NCBI GenBank assembly: GCA_009784115.1
Contig: WRCH01000015.1
Location: forward strand, 1 to 32,512
Direction: 5' to 3'
Source of the DNA: Chitinispirillia bacterium
GTDB lineage: Bacteria; Fibrobacterota; Chitinivibrionia; Chitinivibrionales; Chitinispirillaceae
Length of the DNA: 32,512 nucleotides
Positions 8,554 through 18,699 of this stretch are shown piece by piece (position 1 is the first letter of the stretch; every line of letters starts with the position of its first letter). The notes below the pieces were generated by a model. That model was given only the letters and a program-made list of their open reading frames with translations. It was not told where the DNA came from and searched no databases. A program made the translations under genes and the position numbers.

Positions 8554-10186
8554 GCGTTTGAACGTTATTCTTTCTTGATTCAAGATGAAAAGGAAGTATC
8601 TTACCGCTGCGGGTAGAGATCGGGTTCTCCCGTTTTACACGTACCATTCTTGCTTGATTCCACATAACAGAGCCGGACTGAGCCCAAGATTCAGGGCTGC
8701 TTTCAGAGCTGCGCAGCATATCAAGGAATGTACTTACAACGCTGTTTTCGTCGATATTGCCGATTCTTGGACTTACAAAAAGACGTATGCGGTTAAGCCC
8801 CTTTTCATCCTCCTCCTCAACAAGCTGATAGTCTGTACTCTGACCGCCAAATTTTTCGGGAAGCTCTTTTTCGATGATACGTATAAAATCGCTGTCAACA
8901 AATGTTACTCCCTCGCCGGTGAGTTTTTCATAGCTCATGATTGAACTCAAGTGAGTATCAAACCCCATCTTGCCGTAAGCGCAGTCACTCTTCTGTGTGT
9001 AAACACTGCCGTAATCGCCCATCCCCACATTGAGAAGAAGTTTTGGCGATTCGTAAAGAAGCGTACTGAATAAAAATGAGTTAACGGAAATATCAAAGTG
9101 CGGAACTCTGTATGGATGAGTGACAACAGCGGTAGTGTCTTTGTAAAGGTGGCAGTGATCACTTGCGCCGCTCCCAGTTTTTGAACAGCAGCCTGAGTTC
9201 TCACACCCCGCGGCTATTACACCCGCTTCACTTATCCCATACACCGGAATAGCCACTGCTCCGCACGCTTCAATTTCACGCCGTTTCTGAGCGCTGAGCG
9301 TCTCGCCGGTAACGAGAAAGCGCACCCCTTTAATGTTGAGACCGTTTTCCTGAGCCGCTATGCAGACTCTCACCGCAGAAGCCGCAAAAGTATAAACAAC
9401 GCAATTAGGATAATAATCAAGCATTGATGACGCCCATTTGGCAATTTTGTGGCCGTGATTCAGATTTACATATTCAGGCTCCGCAAGGGCGGCTCTGTGA
9501 AGACGGCTCATCCAAAAGATTAAATTTGTCCCCCAAGTTTTTTCCCAGTTAACTTTAATTTGAGCTTTGTCAACCTGAGAGAACCAGCGTCTTGGCGGAT
9601 TGCCGATATATGTAAAACGCAGAGATGAATTTATACCGGGCGCACCGGGAAAAATAGGAAACCAGTTCGCGATAGGAACTGTAAGCGAGCTGTGCGCGCT
9701 AAGTAAAAACGCATCGTAGAGCGCGCGCTCCATAAGGTAATGAAAATCTATTCTCACCCGCGTACCCGCGCTGCGCGTCGCGCCGCTTCTCACCTCATAT
9801 GCTGCCGACAAAAACGGATTATCAAACATATCTTCACTGCACTTAAATACAACCCCGTTTCTTTTTACCTCACTTTTACCCTTAAATTCATCAACAGTAA
9901 AATAAACTCCCTCTTGTACAAGCTGTCCAAGCGCAAATTCAACCCCGCCGCTCTCAACCCACGATTTAACATCCAAGAAAGATATTTTTTTCGGTTCAAG
10001 AAGTTTCAGGTAAGGGCTTTTATGATAACCAAAAACGCCCTGTTGTAATAGATTAAGAAAATTTTCGGAGCGTCTCTCAATTCGTTCCTTAAGAACAGTG
10101 CGGCTGCGCTGCGCCGCCTCTAAGGGATCAAGCCTCCCTCTGAGATACTTATCAAGCCCTGCGATAAATCTTATGTATTTTCTCAT
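8543..10186 (-). CDS. AMP-forming phenylacetate-CoA-ligase-like (PaaK/acyl-ligase-like) protein
   Basis: VTGETLSAQKRREIEACGAVAIPVYGISEAGVIAAGCE and C-terminal RENPISTRSGKILPFH resemble adenylate-forming ligase motifs; P-loop-like RSGATRSAGTRV is atypical. Confidence 0.6.
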   Translation of the reverse strand: MRKYIRFIAGLDKYLRGRLDPLEAAQRSRTVLKERIERRSENFLNLLQQGVFGYHKSPYLKLLEPKKISFLDVKSWVESGGVEFALGQLVQEGVYFTVDEFKGKSEVKRNGVVFKCSEDMFDNPFLSAAYEVRSGATRSAGTRVRIDFHYLMERALYDAFLLSAHSSLTVPIANWFPIFPGAPGINSSLRFTYIGNPPRRWFSQVDKAQIKVNWEKTWGTNLIFWMSRLHRAALAEPEYVNLNHGHKIAKWASSMLDYYPNCVVYTFAASAVRVCIAAQENGLNIKGVRFLVTGETLSAQKRREIEACGAVAIPVYGISEAGVIAAGCENSGCCSKTGSGASDHCHLYKDTTAVVTHPYRVPHFDISVNSFLFSTLLYESPKLLLNVGMGDYGSVYTQKSDCAYGKMGFDTHLSSIMSYEKLTGEGVTFVDSDFIRIIEKELPEKFGGQSTDYQLVEEEDEKGLNRIRLFVSPRIGNIDENSVVSTFLDMLRSSESSPESWAQSGSVMWNQARMVRVKRENPISTRSGKILPFHLESRKNNVQTQKQ

Positions 10187-10201
10187 TGGAAAGACCTTTC
10201 C

Positions 10202-11497
10202 TCAATTTTGCATTTTATTTATAAGGGCATCCGCGAATTTTGTCAATTCCTCTTCATTGTGACTTGCGCTCAGAAACATTACCTCGTAAGGCGATGGCGG
10301 GAGATAAAACCCTTTTTCTAAAAGAGGCCAATAAAGCGTCTTATAACGCTCCATCGCGGCACGGCTTATCTCAGCGGGCTTTTTGGGTAACTCTCCCTCA
10401 TCCAAATGCAGCCAGAAGATTGAACCAACCCTTTCAAAACGTAAAGACGTGATATTTGCCCCCTCAAGCAAGGAAGCAAATTTTCGGCCAAGATTTTCGA
10501 GTTTTTTATGGATAGATCCGTCCGAGAGAATTTTTAATGTCTCTATGCCGGCGGCAAGTGAGACAGGATTTCCGCTTAATGTACCGGCCTGATAAACGCT
10601 CCCCTCGGGCGCGAGATTTTTCATTATCTCTCTTGATCCAGCAATCGCACCAACCGGCATACCTCCGCCTATAACTTTTCCTAATGTAACAAGGTCGGGA
10701 ATAACGTCTATCATCTGATAATACCCGCCGAAATTAAATCTAAATCCGGATATCACCTCGTCAAAAATCAGAAGCGAACCGTTAACTTGAGTAATCTCTC
10801 TTAAGTACTGTAAGAAATCTCTGCGCTGAACCAAAAGACCATTATTTGCGGGCAGCGGCTCAATAATTACAGCCGCTATTCTTGAACCATACTGCTTAAA
10901 AATGTCTGCGACCCTGTCTTCATCGTCAAAGGCGGTGACAATTGTTTGGTTAGCAATTTTTGATGGGATGCCGCTTGAATCCGCCTCCCCAAAAGTCACA
11001 AGACCGGAGCCCGCCTTTACAAGCATACTGTCGCTATGTCCGTGATATCCGCCCTCAAACTTTACAATTAAGTCTCTTGATGTTGCGCCCCTTGCAAGCC
11101 GCAGCGCAGTCATCACCGCCTCTGTTCCTGAGTTTACAAGACGTACACAGTTAAAATCCCTCATGGCAGACAAAATAAGCTCAGCCATTTGGATCTCTCC
11201 CTCATGGCAAGCTCCAAACGATAACCCATTGCAAGCCGCTTCCCTCACTGCGGCAACCACCCGTTCATCGGCATGCCCCAAAACAAGCGGCCCCCAAGAT
11301 TGGCAGAAATCTATATATTCATTACCGTCAATATCCCAAAAACGGCTCCCCTTGGCTCGCTTCAAAAAAACAGGCGTACCGCCTACGCTCTTAAACGCTC
11401 TGACAGGACTGTTTACTCCGCCGGGAATCATTGAAACAGCTTTTGTAAAACGCTCTAAAGACGCGTTTAAAGAGAACGGTATGCAAGTATTTGACAT
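10202..11497 (-). CDS. hemL: Glutamate-1-semialdehyde 2,1-aminomutase
   Basis: SMIPGGVNSPVRAFKSVGGTP, EGGYHGHSDSMLVKAGSG, VTLGKVIGGGMPVGA (PLP lysine region). Confidence 0.96.
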   Translation of the reverse strand: MSNTCIPFSLNASLERFTKAVSMIPGGVNSPVRAFKSVGGTPVFLKRAKGSRFWDIDGNEYIDFCQSWGPLVLGHADERVVAAVREAACNGLSFGACHEGEIQMAELILSAMRDFNCVRLVNSGTEAVMTALRLARGATSRDLIVKFEGGYHGHSDSMLVKAGSGLVTFGEADSSGIPSKIANQTIVTAFDDEDRVADIFKQYGSRIAAVIIEPLPANNGLLVQRRDFLQYLREITQVNGSLLIFDEVISGFRFNFGGYYQMIDVIPDLVTLGKVIGGGMPVGAIAGSREIMKNLAPEGSVYQAGTLSGNPVSLAAGIETLKILSDGSIHKKLENLGRKFASLLEGANITSLRFERVGSIFWLHLDEGELPKKPAEISRAAMERYKTLYWPLLEKGFYLPPSPYEVMFLSASHNEEELTKFADALINKMQN

Positions 11498-11537
11498 AAA
11501 CCAAATAATCCTTTTAAAAATTTATCTGCCGGGAAAT

Positions 11538-12749
11538 TCAATCTTTCTTAACAGTACTCGAATACTCCCGAAACTTAACTTCCGAGTCATGCAGAATTTT
11601 ATTTACAATAGAACGTGTCAGAGAATCAATGCGCTCAAGCTCTTCTCCCGATAATTTAAGCTCTCCCATGCCGCGCTCAAGACCGGTTTTTCTTATCTGT
11701 TCAGCGCTTGCGCGGATTGATACCATTGTTGGAATTATGTCGTAAGAGCAGATGTACTTAAATATCTCCTGTTTTTTTGAACTGATGATGTGAGCCGCTT
11801 TTTGAGCTTCGCAGCGTCTGCTTTCCGCGGAAGATTCCGATACTGCCCTCAAATCATCGATATTGTAAAGGTGGCAGCCATTAACAGAGGAGATAGCGGG
11901 GTCAAGCGTGCGCGGCACCGAAATGTCAACTAAAAAAAGCGGCCGTTCCTCACGCCCTTTCATAAGTTTATCGCTCTCAGAAGCGCTCAATACATATTCA
12001 TGCGAGTTGATTGAACTGATAAGGATATCGGTCTTTGAAAGATATTCGCCTATCTCATGAAACATTAGAGGCGTGCCTTTAAACTTCTCCGCAAGCTCTA
12101 CAGCTCTTGAAAATGTGCGGTTAGCCACCATTATATTATCTGCGCCGTGGCTTATAAGATTTCTAACCGTCTGCTCACCCATCTCTCCGGCGCCAAGAAT
12201 CATAACATTGCGGCTGCTAAGTGTTCCAAAAATTTCATGCGCCAGTTTTACCGCGGCATAACTTACCGATACGCTGTTCTCACCGATTTTTGTTCTGCTT
12301 CTCACCTTTTTTACAACGCCGAAAACCTGAGACATAAGATGCTCAAACGCGCGGTCGGCCGACCCATACTCCACAGCGCGGCCGTATGCGTCTTTTACCT
12401 GGCCAAAAATCTGCGGCTCCCCCAAAACCATTGAATCAAGACCGCAAGCCACCATGCACAGATGCTCAACAGCCGGTTCGCCGAATTTTACATATATGTA
12501 TTTAGAGAGATCTGCGCTGAACTTATGGAAATCCCTTACAAAATCCTGCAAAAGAGAGACTCTTGATTCTTTAAGGAGCGCGTAAATCTCCACTCTGTTG
12601 CACGTTGAAAGAATCATGCTTTCCACGACTTCATCCTTAGCCTGTAAGAGCGAGAGAGCCTCCGGAATCTCTTCTGCCGAAAAGGAGAGCTTCTCCCTCA
12701 CTTCCACAGGCGCGGTTTTAAAGCTAAGCCCCGCAACGGCAAATAACAT
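11538..12749 (-). CDS. hemA: Glutamyl-tRNA reductase
   Basis: GLSFKTAPVEVREKLSF, STCNRVEIYA, GLDSMVLGEPQIFGQVKDAY, GAGEMGEQTVRNL. Confidence 0.96.
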   Translation of the reverse strand: MLFAVAGLSFKTAPVEVREKLSFSAEEIPEALSLLQAKDEVVESMILSTCNRVEIYALLKESRVSLLQDFVRDFHKFSADLSKYIYVKFGEPAVEHLCMVACGLDSMVLGEPQIFGQVKDAYGRAVEYGSADRAFEHLMSQVFGVVKKVRSRTKIGENSVSVSYAAVKLAHEIFGTLSSRNVMILGAGEMGEQTVRNLISHGADNIMVANRTFSRAVELAEKFKGTPLMFHEIGEYLSKTDILISSINSHEYVLSASESDKLMKGREERPLFLVDISVPRTLDPAISSVNGCHLYNIDDLRAVSESSAESRRCEAQKAAHIISSKKQEIFKYICSYDIIPTMVSIRASAEQIRKTGLERGMGELKLSGEELERIDSLTRSIVNKILHDSEVKFREYSSTVKKD

Positions 12750-12931
12750 GAAAGCGCCTCCATCTATAAATCAACAATGTCTCTCTTGAAAAAAAGCAAT
12801 CGGTGTACCATACGGGGCGGCCCTTTTTATTGAAGACACGATTATTTAATAGTGTGATCTATAAATTAATTTCACTCTATATTATTCACCCTGCGTTGGC
12901 TTTAAGTATCTTATATAGCTGTCTTGTATCC

Positions 12932-12968
12932 GATAAATAGCTCTTAGAGACACTAAAGAGCTGTTATC
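12932..12968 (+). promoter_or_regulatory. Imperfect hairpin in the leader of the 12983 ORF
   Basis: GATAA-at-AGCTCTTAG-agaca-CTAAAGAGCT-g-TTATC; ends about 14 nt before the start codon. Confidence 0.3.
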
Positions 12969-12982
12969 TGCGTAATGGGAAG

Positions 12983-13747
12983 ATGCGTATGTCGGAATCA
13001 GAGGATAAAAAAATCGGTAAAAATAAGGCGTCAAGACGCGACAGACTTTTAAGTCAGGGATTTCCGCTGCTTGTCTGCGCCGCTATTATTGGGTTTGTTC
13101 TCTTTAATGAGATGCGGCCCTCTTTTACATCGCAGAGAGAGAGAGAGCCTGTTCCAGCGAATACGCCTGCCCAAAATGAAGAGCAGCAGGGTGAGGGCGA
13201 AAACGCGGGCAGCGGCGCGGGCAAGGAAGAAGAGGGCGGCAGTAAAGAGATGCGCTCCGCCGGCGTCGTCAGTAACGCTATTGATGAGATAAAAAAAAGC
13301 GCGGAGGCGGTTAAGAACCTTTTTGCGGAACAGTTTCAGCCTGCCGCTTCAAGGACAAGCGCCTTTGCCGCGGATTCTGACGCGGATAGAGAATTTGTTG
13401 AGGCGCGTCTTTCTAATATTGATGACAGTGCAAGCGTCAAGCAGGCGGCAAAAGATATACTTTGGGGTTCTACAGTTCTTTCAGATATAAAGTGTAAACT
13501 TGCGGACAGGCACGATTTAGATATTAATCTTTCAATAGAACTGTTTTACAACAGTAAGGCTTTAAGTTTGGAAGTATCACAGAAACAGGCGATTTTAGGG
13601 AAAGTGGCACAGCAGGTAGTTAGCGGTATTGAGTTTGGCACAGTTCAAAATACAATGCTTCGGGCTCGGCTTCTTAACGCTTTTAATAACGTGCTTGAAA
13701 CAGGACAGCTTTGGAAAGTTGACATTAAAAATTTTGATATATACTAA
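12983..13747 (+). CDS. Single-pass membrane protein with a FliL-like C-terminal region (tentative)
   Basis: One TM helix (GFPLLVCAAIIGFVLF), acidic/Gly-rich linker, C-terminal INLSIELFYNSKALSLEV...KAILGKV...LRARLLNAFNNVLETGQLWKVDIKNFDIY, which resembles the FliL pattern. Start ATG 12983 or 12989. Confidence 0.6.
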   Translation: MRMSESEDKKIGKNKASRRDRLLSQGFPLLVCAAIIGFVLFNEMRPSFTSQREREPVPANTPAQNEEQQGEGENAGSGAGKEEEGGSKEMRSAGVVSNAIDEIKKSAEAVKNLFAEQFQPAASRTSAFAADSDADREFVEARLSNIDDSASVKQAAKDILWGSTVLSDIKCKLADRHDLDINLSIELFYNSKALSLEVSQKQAILGKVAQQVVSGIEFGTVQNTMLRARLLNAFNNVLETGQLWKVDIKNFDIY

Positions 13748-13750
13748 ACC

Positions 13751-13823
13751 ACGGCATAAATTGATACTGTGCCGCTAAGCAGCAGAGCCGGCCCTGCGTG
13801 CAGCCAGTGTCAATTTATGCCGT
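13751..13823 (+). repeat. Structured intergenic stem-loop element, copy 1
   Basis: 19-bp stem ACGGCATAAATTGATACTG (13751-13769) / CAGTGTCAATTTATGCCGT (13805-13823), one T.G wobble, 35-nt loop; loop nearly identical to copy 2. Confidence 0.8.
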
Positions 13824-13845
13824 AATATAAAAGGATGATGATACT

Positions 13846-16800
13846 ATGGGTTTTATGCAAATCGTTAAAAAAATTATCGGGTCAAAGCAGGAGAGAGATG
13901 TAAAAAAGCTGCTGCCGATTTTAGCTCGCGTAAATAGTTTCCGTGAGTCAGTACATGCCTTAAGCGATGATGAGCTTAAAGGCAAGACAGGTGAATTTCG
14001 CGAGAGGCTCGCTAACGGCGAGACGCTTGATGACCTTTTGCCCGAAGCGTTTGCGGTCGTGCGCGAAGCGACTCACCGTGTGCTTGGCGAACGCAAAACA
14101 GTAACCGATCCGGTTACGGGTAAAGAGATCCAGTTCATGGCTCACTTTGACGTGCAGGTGATGGGCGCTATCGTTTTACACGAAGGAAAGATCTCCGAGA
14201 TGAAAACCGGAGAGGGTAAAACTCAGGTTGCGGCTATGGCGGCCTACCTTAACGCGCTAAGCGGCAAGGGTGTACACGTTATCACGGTCAACGATTACTT
14301 AGCGAGACGCGACAGCGAGTGGATGGGCAGGATATTTAATTTCTTGGGATTGACTGTCGGGTGTCTTGACCTGACAGAACCGCACAGCCCGGAACGTCAA
14401 GCCGCGTACGCGAGTGATATCACCTACGGTACCAACAACGAATTTGGATTTGATTATCTGCGTGACAATATGTCAAACTTGCCTGAGATGTGCGTGCTAA
14501 GAGAGTTAAACTTTGCTATTGTTGACGAAGTTGACAATATTCTTATTGACGAAGCGAGAACGCCTCTTATTATCTCCGGGCCTGTTACAAAATCCAATCG
14601 TGAATATGAGGAGCTCAAACCCAGAGTATCTAAATTGGAATACGCCCAAAACTCTTTAGTTCAGAAAGTTGTCGCGGAAGCGGAAGAGCTTCTTAAGCAG
14701 GAGGGTAAAGAGTTTGAAGCGGGATTTAAGCTGATGGTTGTACAGCGCGGCGCTCCCAAAAACAAGCGTCTGCTTAAGCTGCTTAAGGAGCAGGGTGCGG
14801 CAAAGTATATGAAGATGGTTGAAACAGAGTATCTTCGTGAAAAGAAACTCTACGAAATTGACGAAGAACTATACTTTGTTATTGACGAATCAGGCCACAG
14901 CGCAGACCTTACTGAAAAGGGGAGAATGCTTGTAGGCGGGAATAATCCCGAGTATTTTGTGGTGCCTGATTTGGCTGAGACGTTGGGAAAAATTGACAAA
15001 AATGATGAGCTTGACGTTGCCGCGAAAGCGGAAGCAAAAGAGACAGCTCATAGAGAGTACGCAGAAATTTCTGAAAGAATCCACAGTATAAGCCAACTGC
15101 TGCGCGCCTACTCTCTGTTTGAAAAAGACGTCAACTATGTTGTGCAGGACGGGCAGATTCTTATTGTTGACGAGTTTACAGGCCGTATTCTTCACGGACG
15201 CCGTTACAGCGACGGATTGCATCAGGCGCTTGAGGCTAAAGAGGGGGTAAAGGTTGCGGGTGAAAACCAAACGCTTGCTACAATTACATTTCAAAACTTC
15301 TTTAAGATGTATAATAAACTTGCGGGTATGACCGGTACCGCGGTAACGGAAGCCGCTGAGTTTAACGATATCTATAAACTTGACGTGGTGACTATCCCCA
15401 CTAACCGCGGGCTTTCGAGAGACGATTTTGATGATGAGATTTATAAGACCCACCGTGAAAAGTATAACGCTATTGTGGCTGACATTAAGGAGAAGCATGA
15501 AGAGGGGCGTCCCTGTCTTGTAGGTACAACATCTATCGAAAAATCGGAACTCCTAAGTAAACTTCTGCTCAGAGCCGGGGTTCAGCACGAGGTTCTTAAC
15601 GCAAAGCAGCACGCCAAAGAGGCGACTATCGTTGCGCAGGCGGGCCGCATCGGCGCCGTAACAATCGCAACCAACATGGCGGGCCGCGGAACCGACATCG
15701 TGCTTGGCGGCAATTTTGAGATCATGGTGAATAATGAACTTACAAAAGAGGGCGTTGCGCCGGACTCTCTCCCGATTGATGAGAAACGGAAAAAATACGC
15801 AAAACTCTACGAGAAGACACGCGAAGAACAGAACAAAGTAAAAAGTCTCGGCGGTCTTCATATAATAGGAACGGAGCGCCACGAGAGCCGCCGTATAGAT
15901 AACCAGCTGCGCGGACGCGCCGGACGTCAGGGCGACCCCGGTTCTTCAAAATTTTTCTTATCGATAGACGACGATCTAATGAGAATATTCGGCGCCGGAC
16001 GCATAAGGTCTATGATGGACCGCCTTGGAACTCCCGAGGGCGAAGCGATAAGCCACCCGTGGGTGTCAAGCTCAATCGCCGGTGCGCAGAAGAGAGTTGA
16101 GGGGCGCAACTTTGACATTCGTAAACACTTAAAAGAGTACGACGACGTGATGAACCTGCAGCGCCGTGAGATTTACGGACTGCGCCAGCGCATACTTCGC
16201 GGTGAAAATCTTAAAAACGAAATTCTTGATCAGATCGCAAGCGCGCTTGAGGGGATAATCTTAAAGCACCTCCCCGACCGCGCGTGGACGGAAGAGTGGA
16301 ACCTTAACGGAGTCTACGAAGAGGCGCAGACCGTGCTTGGCGTAGTTTACCGGGTGCCTGAAGATGAAGTTGCGTCAAAGAAGCAGGACGAGGTTTTTGA
16401 TGAGATTTGGAAACTTGCAAAAGAGAGATATGAACAGAAAGAGGTGCGCTTCGGTTCTGACGTCATGCGTCAATTTGAGCGCAACGTGTTTTTGATGGTG
16501 ATTGACAACTTGTGGAAAGACCACCTCTTTGAGATGGATCACCTTAAGGGCGGTGTGCAGTTTAGAGCCTTTGGCCAAAAAAACCCTCTGTTTGAGTATC
16601 AGCGCGAGGGGTTAAAGATGTTTGGCGAGCTGCGCGCCGCTATGGCAAAAGAGATCTCTGTCTATCTTTTCAGATTGGAGCGCGTTGAGAAGTCCCAGCA
16701 GAGCATGCCTTTTAGCGGCAGCCGAATGATTCACGAATCGGCTGGAAGTTTTGGGGCAGGACCGGCGGCTGACGGAGCTGGAGCGGCGGGTGCTTCACGT

Positions 16801-16962
16801 CCAAGAATACCGGGCGGGATGACGGCAACAACGAACCGCGGCGGCGACGGTCAGCCGGCAGTGCGTCAGCCGGTGCGTGTTGCGCCGACTGCGGGCAGAA
16901 ATGATCCGTGCCCATGCGGAAGCGGTAAAAAGTATAAAAAATGCCACGGTATGGATTTATAG
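13846..16962 (+). CDS. secA: Preprotein translocase subunit SecA
   Basis: [54 protein letters not shown], and C-terminal zinc motif [22 protein letters not shown]-like AAAGGA upstream. Confidence 0.98.
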   Translation: MGFMQIVKKIIGSKQERDVKKLLPILARVNSFRESVHALSDDELKGKTGEFRERLANGETLDDLLPEAFAVVREATHRVLGERKTVTDPVTGKEIQFMAHFDVQVMGAIVLHEGKISEMKTGEGKTQVAAMAAYLNALSGKGVHVITVNDYLARRDSEWMGRIFNFLGLTVGCLDLTEPHSPERQAAYASDITYGTNNEFGFDYLRDNMSNLPEMCVLRELNFAIVDEVDNILIDEARTPLIISGPVTKSNREYEELKPRVSKLEYAQNSLVQKVVAEAEELLKQEGKEFEAGFKLMVVQRGAPKNKRLLKLLKEQGAAKYMKMVETEYLREKKLYEIDEELYFVIDESGHSADLTEKGRMLVGGNNPEYFVVPDLAETLGKIDKNDELDVAAKAEAKETAHREYAEISERIHSISQLLRAYSLFEKDVNYVVQDGQILIVDEFTGRILHGRRYSDGLHQALEAKEGVKVAGENQTLATITFQNFFKMYNKLAGMTGTAVTEAAEFNDIYKLDVVTIPTNRGLSRDDFDDEIYKTHREKYNAIVADIKEKHEEGRPCLVGTTSIEKSELLSKLLLRAGVQHEVLNAKQHAKEATIVAQAGRIGAVTIATNMAGRGTDIVLGGNFEIMVNNELTKEGVAPDSLPIDEKRKKYAKLYEKTREEQNKVKSLGGLHIIGTERHESRRIDNQLRGRAGRQGDPGSSKFFLSIDDDLMRIFGAGRIRSMMDRLGTPEGEAISHPWVSSSIAGAQKRVEGRNFDIRKHLKEYDDVMNLQRREIYGLRQRILRGENLKNEILDQIASALEGIILKHLPDRAWTEEWNLNGVYEEAQTVLGVVYRVPEDEVASKKQDEVFDEIWKLAKERYEQKEVRFGSDVMRQFERNVFLMVIDNLWKDHLFEMDHLKGGVQFRAFGQKNPLFEYQREGLKMFGELRAAMAKEISVYLFRLERVEKSQQSMPFSGSRMIHESAGSFGAGPAADGAGAAGASRPRIPGGMTATTNRGGDGQPAVRQPVRVAPTAGRNDPCPCGSGKKYKKCHGMDL

Positions 16963-17597
16963 TGAAAAAACAGAATCGCGGATTTTTCTTTACGTTTGAG
17001 GGGATTGACGGCTGCGGCAAGAGTACGCAGCTTGAGTTGACCGCGTCCGCTCTTAAGGCACAAGGGTTTAACTGCGTTGTCACAAGAGAACCGGGCGGAA
17101 CCTCTATCAGCACAAAAATCCGCGAACTGCTTCTCTCTCCCGACAATAAAGAGATGCACATCCAAACAGAGTGTCTGCTTTACATGGCCGCGCGCGCTCA
17201 GCATGTGCGTGAGGTAATCGCTCCAGCTGTCAACAGAGGAGACATCGTTCTGTGCGACCGTTTTGAGCAGGCTACTTTTGCTTATCAGGGATACGGCCGC
17301 GGCCTCAATATAGGATTCCTGCGTGAGATCAACAAATTTGCTGCAGATGGGTTGACGCCTGATGTCACACTTATTTTTGATATCTCTGTCGAACTTTCAC
17401 AAAAGCGGTTAAGCAATATCGGAAAAGGGCGTGACAGGCTTGAGAGCGAAGGCGCCGGGTTTTTCCGCAAAGTAAGGCAAGGCTACTTAAGCGCGGCAGA
17501 AGCTGATCCGCAAAAAATAGTACTGCTTGACGGATCAAAAACGGTCGAAGAGCTGTCGGCAGAAGTTTTAGATGTTTTGTACCGGCATATTGAATAA
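16962..17597 (+). CDS. tmk: Thymidylate kinase
   Basis: FFFTFEGIDGCGKSTQLE, VTREPGGT, DRFEQATFAYQGYGRG. The ORF track uses ATG 16941; GTG 16962 overlapping the secA stop (TAGTG) is a plausible alternative start. Confidence 0.93.
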   Translation: MKKQNRGFFFTFEGIDGCGKSTQLELTASALKAQGFNCVVTREPGGTSISTKIRELLLSPDNKEMHIQTECLLYMAARAQHVREVIAPAVNRGDIVLCDRFEQATFAYQGYGRGLNIGFLREINKFAADGLTPDVTLIFDISVELSQKRLSNIGKGRDRLESEGAGFFRKVRQGYLSAAEADPQKIVLLDGSKTVEELSAEVLDVLYRHIE

Positions 17598-17704
17598 TTT
17601 CATCTGTAATCTCCGCAAGATATATTTTTCATTGATGTAATTATACTGACTAATGGCATATCACATCACTTTAAAAATTACACATCCACATATTGGGAGG
17701 TTTT

Positions 17705-18613
17705 ATGAACAGATTTACTAAAGCAGCTTTTGCGCTTTTGTTTACGGTTTGCGCGGTATCATCAAGTTACGCTATTGCGGGTATTGGGCTTCATTGGGGA
17801 TTTGATTTGTCGATGGAGATGAAAGACAATAAAGAGGATGTTGTGTATACGGTAGAGGATATTGGACGCATTCTTGGCTCTGCCAACCCTTTTAACCACC
17901 CCCGCGGGCCTAATGCCGGTGATCCTTTCCTCTTTATCTCACGCGAGAACTGGAAAAATTCACCGATTAACTTCGGCGGCAAGTTTTTTATCGATTTTGT
18001 CCCGGTAATTGACGCGATTGAGTTGTCATGCAACTTCGGGCTTTGGCAGTACGACGGAAAGATTAATTATCTTACCGTTGTTGACAATAGCGATCCGCTT
18101 AATCCTGTATTCGGCTACGGAGAACCTGTTTTATTAGGTCTTGATAATGTTGATCTCAGCTATTTCAGTCTCGGCGGCACTCCTTACGCTAAACTTAATC
18201 TTGATCTGTCGGTTAGACATAAACTTTTCGCACTGCCGGCAGATATTATCAAGTTCACCGGCGGTGTTGGCGCAAGCGTTCACTTCGCTACTCCTTTGCT
18301 CTCAAGCGGACTTATCAGCAACGTTATTGAGTCAACTAGAGATTTTGATATGGAAGGTCTAATAAATGGTGATCCGTTTGATGATAAGACCCAAAAAGCC
18401 ATTGTCCAAAAAATTATAGACGGCCTCGCCGAACCAGCTTTCGGAGCGCACGTTCTCCTCGGCATGCAGTTCAAGCTGCCTGTGATTCCAGTAGGCTTTT
18501 ATGTTGATGGAAAGTTTATGATTCCGATAACCGATTTTGAAGACTCCAAGGCCGGCAAGGATCTCAATGGTATGGGTCTTTTGATTAACGCCGGGATATC
18601 GCTCTCGTTTTAA
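17705..18613 (+). CDS. Putative secreted/outer-membrane beta-barrel protein
   Basis: Signal peptide MNRFTKAAFALLFTVCAVSSSYA, aromatic-rich strands; GGGAGG Shine-Dalgarno just upstream of ATG 17705. Confidence 0.6.
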   Translation: MNRFTKAAFALLFTVCAVSSSYAIAGIGLHWGFDLSMEMKDNKEDVVYTVEDIGRILGSANPFNHPRGPNAGDPFLFISRENWKNSPINFGGKFFIDFVPVIDAIELSCNFGLWQYDGKINYLTVVDNSDPLNPVFGYGEPVLLGLDNVDLSYFSLGGTPYAKLNLDLSVRHKLFALPADIIKFTGGVGASVHFATPLLSSGLISNVIESTRDFDMEGLINGDPFDDKTQKAIVQKIIDGLAEPAFGAHVLLGMQFKLPVIPVGFYVDGKFMIPITDFEDSKAGKDLNGMGLLINAGISLSF

Positions 18614-18616
18614 GAG

Positions 18617-18660
18617 CCCCGGCGATGCCGGGGATTTATTGATGTCACCCATTTGGGGTG
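18617..18660. repeat. Double-hairpin intergenic repeat, copy A (may act as terminator)
   Basis: CCCCGGC-GAT-GCCGGGG (18617-18633), 12-nt spacer, CACCC/GGGTG hairpin (18646-18660). Confidence 0.6.
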
Positions 18661-18699
18661 CGGGAAATCATTATCAACGAAAGATATCTAACTGAAATT

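Noticed and set aside
14890-15498. 202-aa minus-strand ORF inside secA
   Set aside because: Shadow ORF of a highly conserved gene; no independent start signal or domain.
13846-16962. Long SecA (1038 aa) as a novel fusion
   Set aside because: All SecA motifs are in order; the extra length fits insertions known in FCB-group SecA proteins.
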